Source of the DNA: Arthrobacter globiformis
GTDB lineage: Bacteria > Actinomycetota > Actinomycetes > Actinomycetales > Micrococcaceae
Assembly: GCF_030815865.1 (NCBI RefSeq)
Contig: NZ_JAUSXI010000001.1
Coordinates: 2,480,001-2,544,000, forward strand
DNA: 64,000 nt
Direction of reading: 5' to 3'
Within the stretch, counting starts at the first letter, position 1; each line of letters opens with the position of its first letter. Shown here one piece after another: positions 16,652 to 25,226 of the stretch. A program made the position numbers and the translations under genes. The notes beneath the pieces are model-generated. The model saw nothing but the letters and a program-made list of their open reading frames with translations. It ran no database searches and had not been told where the DNA came from.

Positions 16652-17779
16652 ATGACTCAGACCATGACAGCAGCACGGATGCATGCAGTCGGCGAACCGA
16701 TGGTGCTTGAAGAAGTACCACTGCCCATACCGACAGGCGCCGACGTCCGCGTGCGTGTGGAGAGCTGCAACATCGTCCCCAACCTCGCGAATATCCTTGC
16801 GAATTGGACCACCTGGTTTCCGCAAAACCCGCTGCCGGCGCTTCCGGCCATTTTTGGGCTGGATCCGGCAGGTGTGGTCGAAGCAGTTGGTCCGGACGTT
16901 AGAGTTTTCGCACCCGGGGACCGTGTTTACGTGAATCCGGGTCGTTCCTGTGGTGCATGCAAAGAATGCCGGAGCGGCAAGATCATGCACTGCCAGCACT
17001 TCGCGTTCGCAGGCTACTTCGGACTTACCCCGACGTCGTCAGTCATGCTGGACCGGTACCCCTACGGCGGTCTGGCCGAGTACACCCTTGCTCCCGAGGG
17101 TTCTTTGGTCCGTCTGCCCGATAATCTGAGCTTCCACCGGGCAGCACGGTTCGGTTACCTCGGCACCGGGTACGCAGCCCTGCAGAAGGCACAGCTGGGA
17201 CCTGGCAGCAGCCTGCTGATCAACGGCATCAGCGGAACCCTCGGACTCGGCACAGCACTGTTCGCTCTCGCCCAGGGAGTAACCACCATTTTGGGCACGG
17301 GCAGAAACCGCGAACTGCTCGAGCGGGTGCGCGCAATCTCCCCGGACCGCATCCAGGTCTTTTCCACCGACGACGGGCCCATCGACAAGTGGGTGTCGGA
17401 AGTGACTGACGGTGGTGTGGACGGATACATCAGCGCACTCGGACCCAACACCCCGCACGCTCCTTTCCTTGAAGGGCTGCGGTCGCTGCGCAGGGGCGGT
17501 GTCGCAGTCAACGTCGGCGCAACGGCCGGCGATGTCCCGATCGACGTTCATCACCTGATGGACCAGCAGCAATCCCTCGTGGGATCCTGCTGGTTCTCGC
17601 CCGGAGAAGGCCAGGAAATGGCAGCCCTTGCCGGTTCAGGCGCGGTCGATTTGTCAGTGTTTGAAGATGTCGTCTTCGGCCTGGAAGACGTCAACGACGC
17701 TATTAACGGCCTGGAAAACCGCAACGGAGGCTTCAGCAACTACGTCATCTCTCCCAACGGTGGCAATGGCAATGACTGA
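16652..17779 (+). CDS. zinc-type (MDR family) alcohol dehydrogenase-like oxidoreductase
   Basis: 375 residues, medium-chain dehydrogenase/reductase. Structural-zinc cysteines are present in PGRSCGACKECRSGKIMHCQHF (about 91-112). The Rossmann part reads LLINGISGTLGLGTALFALAQGVTTILGTGRN with a degenerate G-x-G pattern. The usual catalytic GHE is GLD here (FGLDPAGVV), so the standard catalytic-zinc His is missing while a Cys remains (SCNIVPN); activity or zinc use may differ from classical ADH. ATG 16652 follows GGGGAGAGGAGAAG. Its stop lies inside the start of the cupin gene, so the two are coupled. A decayed copy of its 3' end occurs at about 20185-20320. Probable role: oxidation or reduction of an aromatic alcohol/aldehyde intermediate (inferred). 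Confidence 0.8.
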   Translation: MTQTMTAARMHAVGEPMVLEEVPLPIPTGADVRVRVESCNIVPNLANILANWTTWFPQNPLPALPAIFGLDPAGVVEAVGPDVRVFAPGDRVYVNPGRSCGACKECRSGKIMHCQHFAFAGYFGLTPTSSVMLDRYPYGGLAEYTLAPEGSLVRLPDNLSFHRAARFGYLGTGYAALQKAQLGPGSSLLINGISGTLGLGTALFALAQGVTTILGTGRNRELLERVRAISPDRIQVFSTDDGPIDKWVSEVTDGGVDGYISALGPNTPHAPFLEGLRSLRRGGVAVNVGATAGDVPIDVHHLMDQQQSLVGSCWFSPGEGQEMAALAGSGAVDLSVFEDVVFGLEDVNDAINGLENRNGGFSNYVISPNGGNGND

Positions 17780-18374
17780 GCCGGTCACCCGGCCTACGTT
17801 TCACGTCGGGCTCAACGGCGTTGCTCCTCCAGGGGAACCGACCGCCGCCATTCGTCGAGTCGTGACAGGCATTTCCGCTGACGGAAGTTCCTGCGTCGTC
17901 AGCGACGGTATGCCGCCTCGCTCCCACGAGCATCTGGAGACGCCGGGAATGGTGAACACAATTGTCTGGGCGACACCTGCGTCGTCGCGGCCCATGCACC
18001 TCGATCTCACCTCGGACCTTGTCAGCGTTGTCCCGGGCGACGGGGAATCGGTGGCTTTGGTCGTCACCTTTCCACCGGATTCCGTTTTCGCGGACCCGCT
18101 ATTTGATCCCGCCAAAGCGGCGCAGGAACAGCTCGAGGTCACACCCGGACTCGCTGAATTGTTCGAGCAGGACAACCCGGGGTTCCACACAACCCCCACG
18201 ATCGACTACGGAGTCGTGCTAAGTGGAGAGATCGTGCTTGACCTCGACTCGACCCGCACTGTCCTGCGACAGGGGGACATTGTCGTGCAAAACGGAACCA
18301 GGCACGCCTGGCGGAACGTGACCGAGGAACCGACGAGGGTCTTCTTCGTGCTCCTCGGAACGAAGCGAGCATAG
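17766..18374 (+). CDS. cupin-domain protein
   Basis: About 202 residues from ATG 17766 (ATG 17772 also possible), overlapping the dehydrogenase 3' end. The N-terminal half starts FHVGLNGVAPPGEPTAAIRRVVTG; the C-terminal half holds one cupin barrel, IDYGVVLSGEIVLDLDSTRTVLRQGDIVVQNGTRHAWRN, with the second motif (GD-x-V-x-x-x-x-x-x-H) complete and the first poorly conserved. It resembles cupins encoded in aromatic operons that act as accessory isomerases, decarboxylases or ligand sensors. It is too short for a gallate or homogentisate dioxygenase and has only one apparent His-rich motif, so I do not call it a ring-cleavage enzyme. Its end (AACGAAGCGAGCATAG) is duplicated in degraded form near 20645. 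Confidence 0.75.
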   Translation: MAMTEPVTRPTFHVGLNGVAPPGEPTAAIRRVVTGISADGSSCVVSDGMPPRSHEHLETPGMVNTIVWATPASSRPMHLDLTSDLVSVVPGDGESVALVVTFPPDSVFADPLFDPAKAAQEQLEVTPGLAELFEQDNPGFHTTPTIDYGVVLSGEIVLDLDSTRTVLRQGDIVVQNGTRHAWRNVTEEPTRVFFVLLGTKRA

Positions 18375-18497
18375 GGCAGCGCGCCTTCTTAGACCCATAA
18401 GCCGGTCGACGTCCCGCAGCGCAATGTTGCGTTGCGGGAAGGACGCCTCCCACCCACATCAAGTGGTCCGGAATTACCAATACCGAAAGAAATGATC

Positions 18498-20018
18498 ATG
18501 ACTCAAACAACTGTGAGGAGTGCCGGGTCGACGGAACCGACCACGGCAATGAAGTCGTCCTATCTCCTCCACACGCTGGTCGGACTCGTCCTGATGGCAG
18601 TGATTTCCTTCCTCCCGGCACCGGCGCCGGTGACGTCCACTGGGATGGTGGTTATTGGCGTGTTCGTCGGAGTCCTGTACCTCTGGACGTTCGTCGACCT
18701 CGTATGGCCGAGTGTCCTCGGCATCGCACTAAGCTCCTTCTTCATCAATTCAGTCATGGAACCCCCGGGCCTCCACGGCGTTTGGAAGGCACTACAGGAA
18801 TCAGCGGGCAGCTGGGTCGTGGCCTTCGTCGTCGGCAGCCTCCTCCTCACCTATGCTCTGAACGAATCCGGCCTAACCAGCAGGATTGCGGACTGGTTCC
18901 TCTCCCGACGTTGGGCCCAGCGAAGCCCATGGTCATTCACCTACAGCTTGTTCGCGTGCTCTTTCATCCTGGGCATGTTCCTGGACCTCATCCCCACCCT
19001 GGTCTTCATGATCGCCCTTCTGAACGTCGTTTTCCGCAAACTCGGGTACACGTACGGCGAAAAGTATCCTCTGGCAGTCATCATCGGCTGCACCTTCCTG
19101 ATCAACATTGCATTCGCGATCAGCCCGATCTCACACCCGGTCACGCTCATCGGCTTCGGCGTTTTCACGGGCGCATCCAAGGGCGCTTCGATCGGATTCG
19201 TCGAGTACATGATCGTCGGGATCCCCGTAGGGATCATTGCCGCCGTCCTCATTGCCCTGTTTCTGCGATACGTCGCCCGCCCGAACACGGACAGGTTCAA
19301 GACGGTCAACTACGCTGAACTGGCCTCTGAGAACGCCACACCGCTGAGCCGGCGCGAAGTGGCCACAGCAGTAATCTTCACCCTTGTGGTGATCACCTGG
19401 ATTTTGCCGGGCCTGATCAGCCTTTTCGCGCCCCAATCGCCGATCGTTGCGTACTTCGACGACGTGACCTTGATCGTCCCGACGCTCTTCGGGGTTATCC
19501 TCCTGATGCTCCTACGTATCGGAGGTAAACCTCTCCTTGATCATGCGGCGGCATTCCGCTCCATCCCTTGGGGCGTCATTTCGCTCGTCGCATGCGCGAT
19601 TCTCTTCGGTACGTTGCTCACCGAAGACAGGGTAGGGCTGAACGCCTTCCTCGTCGGAGCACTCAGCCCACTATTCGCCTCAGGGATGAGCCCGTTCTGG
19701 GTCATGCTCCTCCTGGTCCTTGCGATCGCACTCATCACCAATGTCGTGAACCATGTGCCGGTGATCATCATGTTCGTCGCAGTTTGCGTGCCCCTTGCCG
19801 AATCGCTCGGGGTGGATAACCGCCTGATCGGAACGCTCGTGATCCTGGCGGCACAAATGGGTTTCGCCTTGCCGTCGTCGCTCGCGTCAGTTGCTTTGAT
19901 CTTCGGCGATCCCTGGGTAAAGCCTGCCGCGGTCGTGCGATACGGAGCGTACGCAACGCTGGTTTCCGCACTTACCATCGCCTTGATCGGCTACCCGATC
20001 GCAAGCCTGGTCTTCTGA
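18498..20018 (+). CDS. SLC13/ArsB-NhaD-superfamily anion transporter
   Basis: About 506 residues with roughly 12-13 hydrophobic segments, starting YLLHTLVGLVLMAVISFLPAP. Polar patches typical of DASS/CitM-type carriers are visible: FILGMFLDLIPTLVFMIALLNVVF, FLINIAFAISPISHPVTLIGFG, and ALITNVVNHVPVIIMFVAVCVPLA in the second half (the SNT/NVV-x-H-x-P motif region). It likely imports a carboxylate, plausibly the aromatic or dicarboxylic acid metabolised by the neighbouring genes, coupled to Na+ or H+. ATG 18492 is an equally good start (MIMTQT...). It follows the cupin by about 120 bases on the same strand and probably shares its transcript. Confidence 0.8.
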   Translation: MTQTTVRSAGSTEPTTAMKSSYLLHTLVGLVLMAVISFLPAPAPVTSTGMVVIGVFVGVLYLWTFVDLVWPSVLGIALSSFFINSVMEPPGLHGVWKALQESAGSWVVAFVVGSLLLTYALNESGLTSRIADWFLSRRWAQRSPWSFTYSLFACSFILGMFLDLIPTLVFMIALLNVVFRKLGYTYGEKYPLAVIIGCTFLINIAFAISPISHPVTLIGFGVFTGASKGASIGFVEYMIVGIPVGIIAAVLIALFLRYVARPNTDRFKTVNYAELASENATPLSRREVATAVIFTLVVITWILPGLISLFAPQSPIVAYFDDVTLIVPTLFGVILLMLLRIGGKPLLDHAAAFRSIPWGVISLVACAILFGTLLTEDRVGLNAFLVGALSPLFASGMSPFWVMLLLVLAIALITNVVNHVPVIIMFVAVCVPLAESLGVDNRLIGTLVILAAQMGFALPSSLASVALIFGDPWVKPAAVVRYGAYATLVSALTIALIGYPIASLVF

Positions 20019-20184
20019 GCCGGATAACAACCGCGAAGAGCACCGCATCCTATCGAATCGCCCCCGTTGCTCTCCTATACCGCTTAGAAGAGTCACATTG
20101 ACCGTCGGCCAAGACCTCATGTCCTTCCTGGTCTCCGACACCGGCGTAAAGGTCCAGAACCCAAGCAAGGGCTGACTTCGGTCT
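20019..20184 (+). other. intergenic with a short coding-like fragment
   Basis: A TTG-started frame at 20099-20175 reads LTVGQDLMSFLVSDTG... and stops with TGA. It looks like the tail of some protein but is too short to place. Confidence 0.25.
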
Positions 20185-20695
20185 CGCGGTCGCTGCGCAG
20201 AGGCGATGCCACAACCCGCACTCTGCGCAGCAGCGGCGCTGTCCCCATCGTCATCAGCGGATGGCCCAGCAATCGCTCGCCGGAACCTGCTGCTCCTCGC
20301 CCTTATGGCGGCATTGGGTTAGACCGGCGTGGTACTGCAGGCCTGCTCCGGACCGGTTCCTCAGTCAGCTTGCCCGTCCCTTCGAACAACGACGTTCAAC
20401 CCCAAGCATGGAAGGCAGTACAATGCATCTCTTGAAGACCCTGCTCCTCCTCAGTTCCGGACAGGCCTCGGCCCCACACCCCATCACCAGCAATGTCCAG
20501 CCAGCGTTTCCCACGGGCTTCCTGACATCCAATGCTTGGGAAGGCTGGTGGCATGACGACACCCCTCACCCCGGAACACCTGCACACCCGGAGAACTAGT
20601 CCTACAACAATTTGCTTTGTACCCCTCGAAACGAAACAGGCATAGGACAACACGTCTTCCTACACCCACCCATCAGCCTGTGCACGTCCCGCAGG
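20185..20695 (+). pseudogene. degenerate, internally deleted copy of the dehydrogenase-cupin 3' ends
   Basis: 20187-20310 (GGTCGCTGCGCAGAGGCG ... CAGCAATCGCTCGCCGGAAC) parallels the dehydrogenase at about 17474-17600 (GGTCGCTGCGCAGGGGCG ... CAGCAATCCCTCGTGGGATC). 20615-20695 (CCCCTCGAAACGAAACAGGCATAGGACAACACG, then CACGTCCCGCAG) parallels the cupin end and its downstream sequence at about 18345-18420 (CTCCTCGGAACGAAGCGAGCATAGGGCAGCGCG, then GACGTCCCGCAG). The order is the same, so this is a remnant of a second dehydrogenase-cupin pair from which most sequence was deleted. No frame survives. Confidence 0.6.
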
Positions 20696-20884
20696 GGCCC
20701 CACGTTCAAGCCACTCATGCAACATGAAGCTTGACATCCGACCCTGGCGCCTCGCGTTTTCCCGTCCAGTGGGAAAGCCATGGATTTACCGACGTGTGAC
20801 CGGCAACACTAGGCAGGCGGGCGGGAAATCGGCGACTAGTGACGTGGCTGGTGCGCCCATCTACTTACTTATCGGAGGTTTTGT

Positions 20885-21847
20885 ATGGAACTGAATGAAC
20901 CGGAGCTCAAGCTCCGCGTCCAACGGAAACAAAGCACTGCAGATGGCGTCACAGCTTTGACCCTCGTCGACGTCAAAGGGCGGCCATTGCCGCCATGGTC
21001 TGCCGGTGCCCACATCGAACTCGACCTGGGCTCGGAGCTGATCCGTCAGTATTCTCTCTGCAGCCCCCTTGACGATCGGACGGAATGGAAGGTGTGCGTC
21101 CTCCGGCAGGCTGAGGGCCGAGGTGGTTCCCGCCACATCTGCGACAACGTTGAAGCCGGGGACGTCCTCATGGCAAGAGGGCCGCGGAACAACTTCGAAC
21201 TGCTGGCAGCCAAACGCTACATCTTCATCGCGGGAGGTATCGGCATCACCCCGCTCCTTCCCATGATTGAGCAGGCCGAGGCGGACGGAATCCCTTGGAC
21301 CCTGACTTACGGCGGCCGAACACTGGGCAGCATGGCAGAGGCTCAAACGCTGCGAAACAAGTACTCCGACAAAGTCGTTCTTTGGCCGCAGGACGAAGCC
21401 GGGCTGATGGACCTGAGAGCCATCATCAGCTCTGCTGGTGAAGAATCACTAATCTATTGCTGCGGACCCGAACCGCTGCTCCAAGGGCTCGAAACAGTAC
21501 GGGTAGAAGCAGGACTGGCCGCCGGGAGGGTACGCACCGAACGCTTTGCTCCGAAGGTACTTGCCGAGCCAGCCCGACAGAAAACTTTCAAAGTCGAATT
21601 CGCCCGCTCCCGCATCGCCGTTGACGTCGGGCCGGGCATCTCAATCATGGACGCCGCCAAGGCAGCCGGGGTACCAGTCCTCTTCTCCTGCTCAGAGGGA
21701 ACATGTGGCACCTGTGAGACCGGCATCATCGCCGGAGCGGTCGAGCACCGGGATTCGGTACTGACGCAGGAGGAACAGGAGGAAAACCAGACAATGATGA
21801 TCTGTGTCAGCCGGGCGGCCTGCGACAAGCTGACACTCGACCTTTAG
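20885..21847 (+). CDS. VanB/PFOR-type oxidoreductase (FMN/FAD, NAD(P)H, C-terminal [2Fe-2S]), electron donor to the adjacent P450
   Basis: 320 residues: flavin-binding barrel (WSAGAHIELDLG, RQYSLCSPLDD), GGSRHICDNVEAGDVLMARGPRNNFEL, NAD(P) domain starting FIAGGIGITPLLPMIEQA, YCCGPEPLL, and a C-terminal plant-type ferredoxin with C-x4-C-x2-C (CSEGTCGTC) and a distal Cys (MMICVSRA). It transfers electrons from NAD(P)H through flavin and the iron-sulfur centre to an oxygenase. From memory the text is very like the reductase half of self-sufficient CYP116B P450s (e.g. P450RhF), and the next gene is like the haem half. GGAGG lies 7 bases before the ATG. About 70 bases separate it from the P450, so one transcript is likely. 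Confidence 0.88.
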   Translation: MELNEPELKLRVQRKQSTADGVTALTLVDVKGRPLPPWSAGAHIELDLGSELIRQYSLCSPLDDRTEWKVCVLRQAEGRGGSRHICDNVEAGDVLMARGPRNNFELLAAKRYIFIAGGIGITPLLPMIEQAEADGIPWTLTYGGRTLGSMAEAQTLRNKYSDKVVLWPQDEAGLMDLRAIISSAGEESLIYCCGPEPLLQGLETVRVEAGLAAGRVRTERFAPKVLAEPARQKTFKVEFARSRIAVDVGPGISIMDAAKAAGVPVLFSCSEGTCGTCETGIIAGAVEHRDSVLTQEEQEENQTMMICVSRAACDKLTLDL

Positions 21848-21919
21848 TCCCGGAACCGGCATAGACGCACCGGGACAGTAATCAGCAAGAACACTACAGC
21901 GAGTACAAGGACGTGCCCC

Positions 21920-23203
21920 ATGACTTCACCAACCCCTGCCGCTGCAACTGCCCCTTCGGGCCGCTGCCCATTCTCCGGGGACGCCGGAGACTTCTCCTCC
22001 TTCTTCTCGGGCCCTTACCAGCAGGATCCAGCCGCTTCCCTCAAACGGGCCAGGACGGAAGAACCTGTTTTTCACGACCCCGAAACCGGCTACTGGGTGG
22101 TAACGCGCTACAAAGACGTCAAGCGCGTCTTCAGCGAATCAAAATCCTTCTCTGCAGCTGTGACACTCGCGCCGGTCATGCCTCCCTCAGCGGAAGCTGG
22201 AGAAGTCCTGCAAAAATACGCTTTCGCGCCGAGCCCTGTCCTCATTGATTCAGACCAACCCGTACATCGCACTATTCGGCGACTCAACGCTCCGGTTTTC
22301 ATGCCTGAAAACATCGACCGCCTGGAAGATTTCATCCGGACCACGACAAATCGTTACATTGACCGTTTTGCCGAGAAAGGTCAAGCTGACCTGGTCGCAG
22401 ATCTCCTCTGGGATGTTCCCTGCCTCATCGCCCTGGAATTCCTGGGTGTCCCCGAGGAAGACGTCGACACCGTCAGGAAGCTTGCGACATCCATGACGGA
22501 GTTCATCTGGGGTCAGGCGTCGCCGGAGGAACAGGTTCACGCGGCCGAAGGCCTGGGCAAGTTCTGGGCTATGGCCGGGCGTATCGTCGAAAAGATGAAG
22601 CAGCTGGACAATCCGCCGGGCTGGATCGGCCACACAGTTAAGCTTCAACGAGAACATCCTGAGTTGTTTCCCGACTCCTACCTGCAGACGAACGTAATCG
22701 GCGGGACTATGGCCGCTCACGAAACCACGACGAACGCTACCGCTAACGCCTTGTTGACCCTGCTGCAAAATCGCGGCCAGTGGGACTCGATCTGCAAGGA
22801 CCCGTCGCTAATTCCGGCAGTGGTCGAGGAGTGCCTTCGCTACAGCAGCTCCGTGGTCGCTTGGCGCCGGACGGCAAAGGTAGATGTTGAGATCGGCGGA
22901 ACAACCATTCCTGCCGGAGCCAACGTTCTGATGGTTATCGCCTCCGCTAATCATGACGAGGACATTTTTGATGCGCCCGACGAATTTGAACCGACGCGGT
23001 CCAACAGCACCGCCCATATTGCCTTCGGCCACGGTCCGCACATGTGCCTGGGCAACCATCTGGCGCGATTGGAGATGAAAATCTTCCTCGAAGAGCTCTC
23101 ACGGCGGCTGCCCGGCATGCGCCTTGATGATCAGGAATTCACTTACCTGCCCAACACCTCATTCCGCGGACCTGAAAAGCTTCAGGTCAGCTGGAACCCG
23201 TAA
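21920..23203 (+). CDS. cytochrome P450, CYP116B-like haem domain, probable aromatic O-demethylase
   Basis: 427 residues, soluble bacterial P450. I-helix motif GGTMAAHETTTNA, E-x-x-R in VEECLRYS, haem loop FGHGPHMCLGNHLARLE with the axial Cys near residue 375, and an end FTYLPNTSFRGPEKLQVSW. These segments, with GYWVVTRYKDVKRVF, closely match the haem domain of CYP116B enzymes as I remember them, but here the haem protein is a separate polypeptide encoded after its reductase. CYP116-type enzymes dealkylate methoxy- and ethoxy-aromatics or thiocarbamates. Formaldehyde-fixing genes directly downstream make O- (or N-/S-) demethylation the likely reaction. The exact substrate is unknown; guaiacol- or vanillate-type compounds are inference. 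Confidence 0.88.
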   Translation: MTSPTPAAATAPSGRCPFSGDAGDFSSFFSGPYQQDPAASLKRARTEEPVFHDPETGYWVVTRYKDVKRVFSESKSFSAAVTLAPVMPPSAEAGEVLQKYAFAPSPVLIDSDQPVHRTIRRLNAPVFMPENIDRLEDFIRTTTNRYIDRFAEKGQADLVADLLWDVPCLIALEFLGVPEEDVDTVRKLATSMTEFIWGQASPEEQVHAAEGLGKFWAMAGRIVEKMKQLDNPPGWIGHTVKLQREHPELFPDSYLQTNVIGGTMAAHETTTNATANALLTLLQNRGQWDSICKDPSLIPAVVEECLRYSSSVVAWRRTAKVDVEIGGTTIPAGANVLMVIASANHDEDIFDAPDEFEPTRSNSTAHIAFGHGPHMCLGNHLARLEMKIFLEELSRRLPGMRLDDQEFTYLPNTSFRGPEKLQVSWNP

Positions 23204-23663
23204 ATCCCTGATCGACCCCATACAGGGAGAACGCAAGACGACGACGGCGATACGCCTAGATCTCCATCCTTCACTGTAAGGAAAAGTTCCTCCAAGGTTG
23301 GCCTTCGCATGTTGCGCGCGTACAACCTCGCCGAGTGGGGTGCCCAAATCGGCAGGACCAGCTGCTGCCGAAACTCTGTACAGGGTCGAAGGCTGGCGGT
23401 GCCCGATGCCCTGTCCGATGTGCTGTGCCCAAGGAGAAGCTCCAGCTGCTCGTAACAACTCAGAGGGGCGGACCAACAGCACTGACCCACGCACATGAAC
23501 CTTGAGTAATCACCCACGCAACTTTCAACCGACCGCAAGTCACTACAGAACGAAAGAACACTCGGCCTAACAGCATTCATTCCGGGGGTCATCCGGATCG
23601 AGACAACTTTCCGAACTCCACGCACGATCCCATAAAGAAATCATCAGAAAGCGAACAATAACA
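23204..23663 (+). other. intergenic, 460 bases, between P450 and the formaldehyde-fixation genes
   Basis: One small frame (about 23309-23455, MLRAYNLAEWGAQIGRT...) has no ribosome-binding site and is probably a relic. AT-rich stretches near 23630-23660 could hold a promoter for the next genes, but I see no clear -35/-10 pair. Confidence 0.3.
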
Positions 23664-23789
23664 ATGCAACGACGCATTACTAGGGCCCTTGGAGCTGCTG
23701 CGATATTCGCATCTATTCCACTCGTCGCCGCGGGCTGTAGAGGCAAAAAGGAACAGCCCGCAGCCACAACCGCGCAGGGTTCCCACTGA
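23664..23789 (+). CDS. 41-residue lipoprotein-like peptide coupled to hxlB
   Basis: MQRRITRALGAAAIFASIPL then VAAGC and a short polar tail ending GSH. This is a complete lipoprotein signal with a lipobox (VAAGC, Cys at 25), but only about 16 residues follow it. The TGA overlaps the ATG of hxlB (TGATG). It is probably the surviving N-terminus of a substrate-binding lipoprotein whose body was deleted, placing hxlB under its translation; a real micro-lipoprotein is the alternative. Confidence 0.5.
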   Translation: MQRRITRALGAAAIFASIPLVAAGCRGKKEQPAATTAQGSH

Positions 23790-24388
23790 TGACCCAGAGG
23801 AACGTTGCGACATCCACCGTGGACGAAACAGCACATTCCCTAGCCCTCAACCTATCTCTCATCCGTGACGAGATCGCTGCAACAGCTGCCGGGATAGACC
23901 AGCGGCAATTGGCGGCATTGACAGCGCATATCGGACTGGCCGACAGGATCTTCGTCGCCGGAGCCGGGCGGAGCGGCCTGATCCTTCGGACCGCAGCCAT
24001 GAGATTGATGCACCTGGGCCATACGGTCCACGTCGTCGGCGACACCACCACACCGGCGATAGCTTCCGGTGACCTGCTCCTGGTTGCTTCCGGCTCCGGA
24101 ACCACATCCGGGGTCGTCAAGGCGTCTGAAACTGCAGCCCGGGCGGGGGCGCGGATCGCTGCATTCACCACCAACCCGGAGTCACCGCTGGCGGCACTGA
24201 CCGATGCCCTGGTCATCATTCCTGCAGCTCAAAAGACCGACCATGGATCCAGTCTTTCCCGCCAATACTCAGGAAGCCTTTTCGAACAGACCTTGTTCAT
24301 CGCCACGGAATCTGTCTTCCAGACCCTCTGGAACAACACCAATGAGCCGGCCGAACAGCTCTGGCTCAGGCACGCAAACCTCGAATAG
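23789..24388 (+). CDS. hxlB: 6-phospho-3-hexuloisomerase (RuMP pathway)
   Basis: 199 residues, one SIS domain. It converts D-arabino-3-hexulose 6-phosphate to fructose 6-phosphate, the second step of formaldehyde fixation. Visible: IFVAGAGRSGLILRTAAMRLMHLG (sugar-phosphate loop), VVGDTTTPAIASGDLLLVASGSGTTSGV (S-G-S-G-T-T phosphate motif) and SLFEQTLFIATESVF with the catalytic-side Glu. Length is right for PHI (about 180-200). Its ATG overlaps the stop of the micro-lipoprotein; hxlA follows after 58 bases on the same strand. The hxlB-hxlA order next to a P450 points to detoxification or assimilation of the formaldehyde released by demethylation. Confidence 0.9.
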   Translation: MTQRNVATSTVDETAHSLALNLSLIRDEIAATAAGIDQRQLAALTAHIGLADRIFVAGAGRSGLILRTAAMRLMHLGHTVHVVGDTTTPAIASGDLLLVASGSGTTSGVVKASETAARAGARIAAFTTNPESPLAALTDALVIIPAAQKTDHGSSLSRQYSGSLFEQTLFIATESVFQTLWNNTNEPAEQLWLRHANLE

Positions 24389-24446
24389 ACGTTCCCGCCT
24401 AGTTTTCCACTCACCGCAATTCATTACAGAAAGAAACAACATCATC

Positions 24447-25070
24447 ATGAAACTCCAAGTTGCTATGGATCTCCTCACCGTCGAAGACGCTCTCGAGCTG
24501 GCTGGTAAGGTCGCTGAGCACGTTGACATCATCGAGCTCGGGACACCGCTGATTAAGGCAGCCGGTCTCTCCGCTGTAACCGCGGTGAAGAATGCCCATC
24601 CTGACAAGATCGTCTTCGCTGATATGAAGACCATGGATGCAGGGGAGCTGGAGGCCGAGATTGCTTTCAAGGCCGGTGCCGACCTCGTCTCTGTGCTCGG
24701 AAGCGCCGATGACTCTACCATCGTGGGAGCCATCAAGGCAGCAAAGGCCCACAACAAGGGCATCGTTGTAGACCTTATCGGTGTTCTCAACAAGGTGGCC
24801 CGGGCCAGGGAAGTGCGTGCCCTCGGCGCCGAATTTGTCGAGTTCCACGCCGGCCTGGACGAGCAGGCACAGCCTGGCTTCGACTTGAATGGTCTGCTGC
24901 AGGCCGGTGAAGAAGCCAAGGTCCCGTTCTCTGTCGCAGGTGGCGTAAACGCATCGACCATCGAGGCTGTCCAGCAGGCCGGAGCTGATGTTGCCGTCGC
25001 CGGCAGCGCCATCTACAGCGCAGCCGACCCGGCCTTGGCCGCCAAGGAACTCAACGCAGCCATCGCCTAA
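24447..25070 (+). CDS. hxlA: 3-hexulose-6-phosphate synthase (RuMP pathway)
   Basis: 207 residues, OMP-decarboxylase superfamily barrel. It condenses formaldehyde with ribulose 5-phosphate to hexulose 6-phosphate. Starts MKLQVAMDLLTVEDALEL; IIELGTPLIKAAG; the superfamily metal/catalytic motif IVFADMKTMDAGE (D-x-K-x-x-D); VEFHAGLDEQA; VAGGVNASTIEAVQQAGADVAVAGSAIY for phosphate binding. The ATG at 24447 matches known HPS starts; the longer upstream frame overlaps hxlB and is not used. Ribosome-binding site is modest (GAAAGAAA). Third-position GC is slightly lower than in zwf, suggesting a different origin for the hxl pair. Confidence 0.92.
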   Translation: MKLQVAMDLLTVEDALELAGKVAEHVDIIELGTPLIKAAGLSAVTAVKNAHPDKIVFADMKTMDAGELEAEIAFKAGADLVSVLGSADDSTIVGAIKAAKAHNKGIVVDLIGVLNKVARAREVRALGAEFVEFHAGLDEQAQPGFDLNGLLQAGEEAKVPFSVAGGVNASTIEAVQQAGADVAVAGSAIYSAADPALAAKELNAAIA

Positions 25071-25226
25071 ATTACCGCCACATCCGGCCTGCGGCGGCGG
25101 CCCGCACCTGACGGTGTCGGCCACCGCTGCAGGCCACTAGGCATCGCAATATGATCAACCCCTTGGGTCGTTCGTTTTTGGCCCCAAGACTCCGCCCTGC
25201 AGCAAATTCAACACAAGAAAGCAGCA

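Noticed and set aside
17766..18374. Cupin as the missing ring-cleavage dioxygenase
   Set aside because: One incomplete cupin motif set and short length; no match to gallate, gentisate or homogentisate dioxygenase motifs.
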